NCBI RefSeq assembly: GCF_004193775.1
Contig: NC_041005.1
Span: 4,714,501-4,778,500 of the forward strand
DNA from: Glycine soja
Taxonomy: Eukaryota > Streptophyta > Magnoliopsida > Fabales > Fabaceae
Length of the DNA stretch: 64,000 nucleotides
Reading direction: 5' to 3'
The notes under the pieces: model-generated
The model's input: the letters and a program-made list of their open reading frames with translations, nothing else
Told to the model about the DNA's origin: nothing
The model's database searches: none
Part shown: positions 60,031 through 64,000 of the stretch, in pieces
How positions within the stretch are numbered: the first letter of the stretch is position 1
Layout: each line of letters begins with the position of its first letter
Translations under genes and position numbers: made by a program

Positions 60031-61168
60031 GATAGTTTAGGCTCTTACTATTTATACCTCCAATTTTTCTAAGTAGACCCACGTTCCCCTTTCTACCTCT
60101 CAGTTACCCATTATGTCCTTTTTCTTAAAAAAGTACACCTCTTTTTGCTTTTGAGAAATGTATTTCTAGGATTACATATACATATTCCAAAAATGTATCT
60201 CCAAAATTATGATTTATAGTTATGGAGATATACTTTCAGAATAAGTATATATTTTCAATAAAATATCACTTAAGAATTAGGATAATTGATGAGAAATAAA
60301 TAAAAAAATGATAAATATTTATCTTATACTCATATTTTTTAGTCTTATTTTTATCCTATCATTAATATTTTTTAAATCCTATCAAAAATCTTATTTTTAT
60401 TTTCTTTATTATTTCTTAAACCTTAATTTTAAACTATCTTCACCATATATTCATTATATAATACTATGTTTTCATCATTATCATACAATATTTTTTGTTT
60501 TCTTTCATGTGACACTATATTTCAAGGTACGTTTATCACTAACTTCATATATTATATACCTTAATTACAAAACAAAGCTTTTGACAATGATTTCTTTCCT
60601 TTAACTGCGTTCATTCATTTTTTAATCTAAGCCCATGTCAACAATTTAGTGTCACATGAAGTTAGTGATGAACGTATTTTGAAACACATTGTCACATGAA
60701 GAAAAACGCAAAATATTGCATAATAATGATGAAAACACAATATTATATAATGAATATATGGTAAATATAATTTAAAATTAGGGTTAAAGAATAATAAAGA
60801 TTAGATGAAAATAAAATTTTAGAAAGGATTTAAATAACATTAATGATAGGATAAAAATAAGACTAAGAAACATGGGTATAAAATAAGCATTTATCATTTT
60901 TTTTTATTTCTCGTCAACCATCTTAATTCTTAAGTGATATTTTATCGAAAAATATATATGTATTCCAGAAGTATATCTCTAGAACTATGAATCATAATTC
61001 TGGAGATACATTTCTAAAATAGGTATATGTAATTCTGGAAATATATTTCGAAAAACAAAAGGGGTGTACTTTTTTAAGAAAAAAATATAATGGATAATTG
61101 AGAGATAAAATGGGATATGGGGGTGTACTTAAAAAGCAGGGGTAGAAATAGGAAGAGCTGATGGTTTA
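60031..61168. mobile_element. 1.12-kb Mutator-like fold-back element
   Basis: Element 60040-61159 is flanked by GATAGTTTA (60031-60039) and GATGGTTTA (61160-61168), a 9-bp duplication with one mismatch. The left arm starts GGCTCTTACTATTTATACC and the right arm, read on the other strand, AGCTCTTCCTATTTCTACC. Both arms, about 550 bp each, are similar throughout, sharing for example TTCTTAAAAAAGTACACC, ATATCACTTAAGAATTA and TCATGTGACA on opposite strands. The loop lies near 60610. There is no transposase; short open stretches are AT-driven. A transcript would form a very long hairpin. Confidence 0.8.
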
Positions 61169-64000
61169 AGTGCTTTGTGCTTAAGGACCCAAGAAAGAAA
61201 TAGGAACTACTATTCTCACCTTGTATTAACACCTCGTTTTTTTAGTTTATGAATTAAAATATATTATAAAATTGTATTTCTATTTTGTAATGAATTTGCA
61301 CCTTATAACAAAATTGAACACATATTTTTTGAATCAAAATACAAAATGGAATGACATTTTTATTATACATTTTGTCCAACAAAAATGTGTTATTGATGTG
61401 TTAATTTTTTACTAATAGTGATATAAATTATTTTTTAAAATGAATTAAGATACATTTTATCCTTTTTAATTGGAGTCATATCATATTTTTTTTATCATTT
61501 TCAATTAAAATTGAATTAATTACAATAAAAAATATTCTTTATAAAAGTAATTGAATTATTTATTATGCAAATTACCCTTATTAATAGTAATTGAAATAAT
61601 TATGATATTAGTTTGAATTACAATTAATTCGATTATAATTAAAAAGGACAACTTATATGATCTTTAATTCTAAATTCAATTTAAAATTATTTATATTATA
61701 ATTAATTCGATTATTATTAAGAAAAGATAACTTATATTATAATTAAATAATTAAAACACACACATATATTAATAAATTATATTATTTACTTCCTTGCACT
61801 AAATAATGGAATTCAGCACAAGTATATTATATACCTATATATATCCTCGTGATCTACAAGTAGTAGATTAAAGGCGTTCATATGGTAGCTACTACACTAA
61901 CACTAGTCACCACTAGTGGAAGAAGCTTTCGACAAAATGCAGAATGATTCAATTTTAATGGCTGGCTTAATGTGAGATCATTCTTTGGGTTTAAAATACA
62001 CCAAAACACAATCACTGCTCCTTTTCTTGTTTTTATTTATAGAAACGAACACTTTTCTCTAATGTTTACGCACAACAATGGAATTAGGGGACCATTGAGT
62101 GGATCCAATTTGTTTCCAGGTCTGAGCAAGCACAATCAGCTGTGGGAGCGAACTTTTTTCTGAATAAAGTGATTCAATATATAGGCTCTCTTTCATTTGA
62201 ACTGACCTAAATTAATTATATGCATACGAAGAATATATTTGTTTTAGTAAGTGTTGTTTCATCTGAAGTAAAACAGTCACAAGAAAAAAATTTAAAATCA
62301 ATCAAACTTTTTTTTATATATATAAATTATAATAAGCTTGTACGAGTATATCTTAACCTTAAGTTTGGGTCAAATTGCTTTCCCTCGCGCAGCTTGATTC
62401 CCAAAAACAAAATTAATTGGATTATTATTAAATCCAAATCATGGTTAAGTTCGTTCATGTGTATGGTCAATCTTTAGCTCCAAGTTGCAGTTATAATTGT
62501 TTTTGTACATATCGTGCCTTTTAAAACATAGGAAAAATATTGTGCCTTTTAAAGCATGGGAAAAACAGAATTAACTGAGAATGATATTAGCATTGTCCTA
62601 TGTTTTGACAACGATAGACACAAGTCTGATCAATTATATGCGCTTTCATGCACAGGGTTAGGACAAAGGGAAAGTTTACTAGTTTATGCATGAAAAACCG
62701 GAGTGGTGTTTTCCACTACATATATGATATATTCATTAGGAATAATATAGTCTGTCTAAGATTCAACTTATGAAATTTGTGTTTTAAACAGCTCAGCCAA
62801 GTTTGATATGTGAAATAAATGATTTTTTTTTTAATTTGTATTTATTCTCTAGAAGTCAGCAAATAAACGGATCAGTACGCGGCTCAAATAATAATTTGGA
62901 AAAAAATATTTTTTTAAAAGTGAAAAATATGTAAAATTAGAAGAAAAATCTTCGTGGATTTGAATCCTTTCCATGCCCCTAATATCCATTAGTTTCTTCT
63001 CCAGCAAAATCTTCGTGTTAAGTTGTTATGTATAGTCTCTCGATTGGTACCAGGTAGCTAATCGTGACCATCTGCACGTTCCTATTGCAAATAAACAGTT
63101 ATTTAATTGAATTTAATTTAAATATATTGATGCATTTTAATCATACACAATCATTTTATTAACTTTAATCATACTTATATTAAAAGTCAACATGATTCCA
63201 GATTAATTGACTGTAAAACTTAAACTCTTTTGAATTAAATACTTGATATAATGGAAATATAAGATTGATTTAATCATGAAGGGAGATGAGAGAGGAAAAG
63301 AAGTAATAAATTTGAATTATTTCATTAAGAAAAACTAACAACTGATATTTGTAAATAAAAAAAAAAAAAAACTGATCTAATGTTTAAGAAGGCCTCAAGA
63401 CTTTCAAGTGAACCTAGCAAAAGTGGATGTAACTTGAGTTGGGGGGATATTCGGAAATTGATAAAAAAAAAAAAACACAAACTCTAATATAAAGTGATGA
63501 GTACTAATTTTTAGAATATGAGCCCAAAGCTATGTGTATATTTCGATTTTGTTTATAAGCTGTTTTAGCTACAAATTAATGCTTCCAAAGTTTGCACGAC
63601 GGGTGTAGGTTTTGTTCCCGGGATTTGTGGATGATGCCTGGTCAGTTTAACAATACTTTGGCCCCATATACTTCTTCATAGAATCATTTGCCTGTCTCTA
63701 TCGCATTATCTAACAGAAAACGAGCAAGTTGCTATTAAATTAGTGTTGTTAGATTGTTTGGTTTGCAATAAATTCAATTGTTGATGGCAAAATTAAGAAA
63801 AAGCCAGTCTCCAGCTTTTATTCATTTTATTTTAACTTGGAACTTAATGGGGATGACTAAAGAAATGTTTTATTTTTCATAGTATGCCAAATGCAAATAG
63901 CCATTCAGTTAAAATGAAATAAAATACAATAAAATAAATTTATCATTTCATTTTTTATTTAAATATTCTATTATAAAAATAATTTTTATTGAGGTTCTTA
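61169..64000. other. intergenic, no gene seen
   Basis: AT-rich to the end of the window. Short open stretches (61972-62163, 62220-62477) have no family resemblance, and a GC-richer bit near 63590-63650 is too short to interpret. Confidence 0.45.

Noticed and set aside
1..64000. CRISPR arrays, operons, bacterial ribosome binding sites
   Set aside because: The genes have introns, TATA boxes and plant families; this is plant nuclear DNA and no prokaryotic features are present.

Overview
The window is AT-rich nuclear DNA from a flowering plant. Protein-coding genes are widely spaced, split by GT-AG introns and surrounded by small transposons. The plant gene families present (3-ketoacyl-CoA synthase, BAHD acyltransferase, F-box, MYND-type ubiquitin protease) and the repeat types fit a legume, most likely Glycine or a relative. 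The species is an inference, since no database search was possible.

Five genes look intact. (1) 3749-8655, plus strand, three exons: a 536-residue 3-ketoacyl-CoA synthase of the FIDDLEHEAD/KCS10 type. (2) 17095-18236, minus: a glutamine/serine-rich plant protein of about 380 residues that I cannot name. (3) 35433-36815, plus, single exon: a 460-residue BAHD acyltransferase. (4) 40825-42066, minus: a 413-residue F-box protein of the HAWAIIAN SKIRT/At5g43190 type with an intron in its 5' UTR. (5) 46831-51886, minus, eleven exons: a 742-residue ubiquitin-specific protease with an N-terminal membrane segment and a MYND zinc finger. All exon joins of genes 1 and 5 were worked out by hand and keep frame.

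There are three broken coding regions: a BAHD pseudogene tail (30089-30461), an unidentified coding-like relic just upstream of it (about 29069-30085), and a decayed LINE retrotransposon (about 53970-56860) with reverse transcriptase, zinc-knuckle and RNase H remnants.

Much of the remaining structure is small mobile elements whose ends can be read from target-site duplications. These are two tRNA-type SINEs (22023-22109 with a 15-bp duplication; 51151-51270 with a 12-bp duplication), two GGTTAAAT-type Mutator-like MITEs (4806-5158 with a perfect 9-bp duplication; 23679-23976), a 1.12-kb Mutator-like fold-back element (60040-61159), a Tourist-like MITE (27446-27846), weaker MITE candidates, a 303-bp non-LTR retroposon (34333-34635) and an LTR-retrotransposon-like relic (about 10690-13190). 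About 1.5 kb upstream of the BAHD gene is tandemly duplicated, and its proximal promoter contains a 62-bp direct duplication.

The genes are not an operon or a visible cluster. The only paralogous pair is the BAHD gene and its truncated copy. I found no convincing new multi-gene system. The most unusual local event is the SINE in the ubiquitin protease gene, which landed on a 5' splice site and duplicated it.
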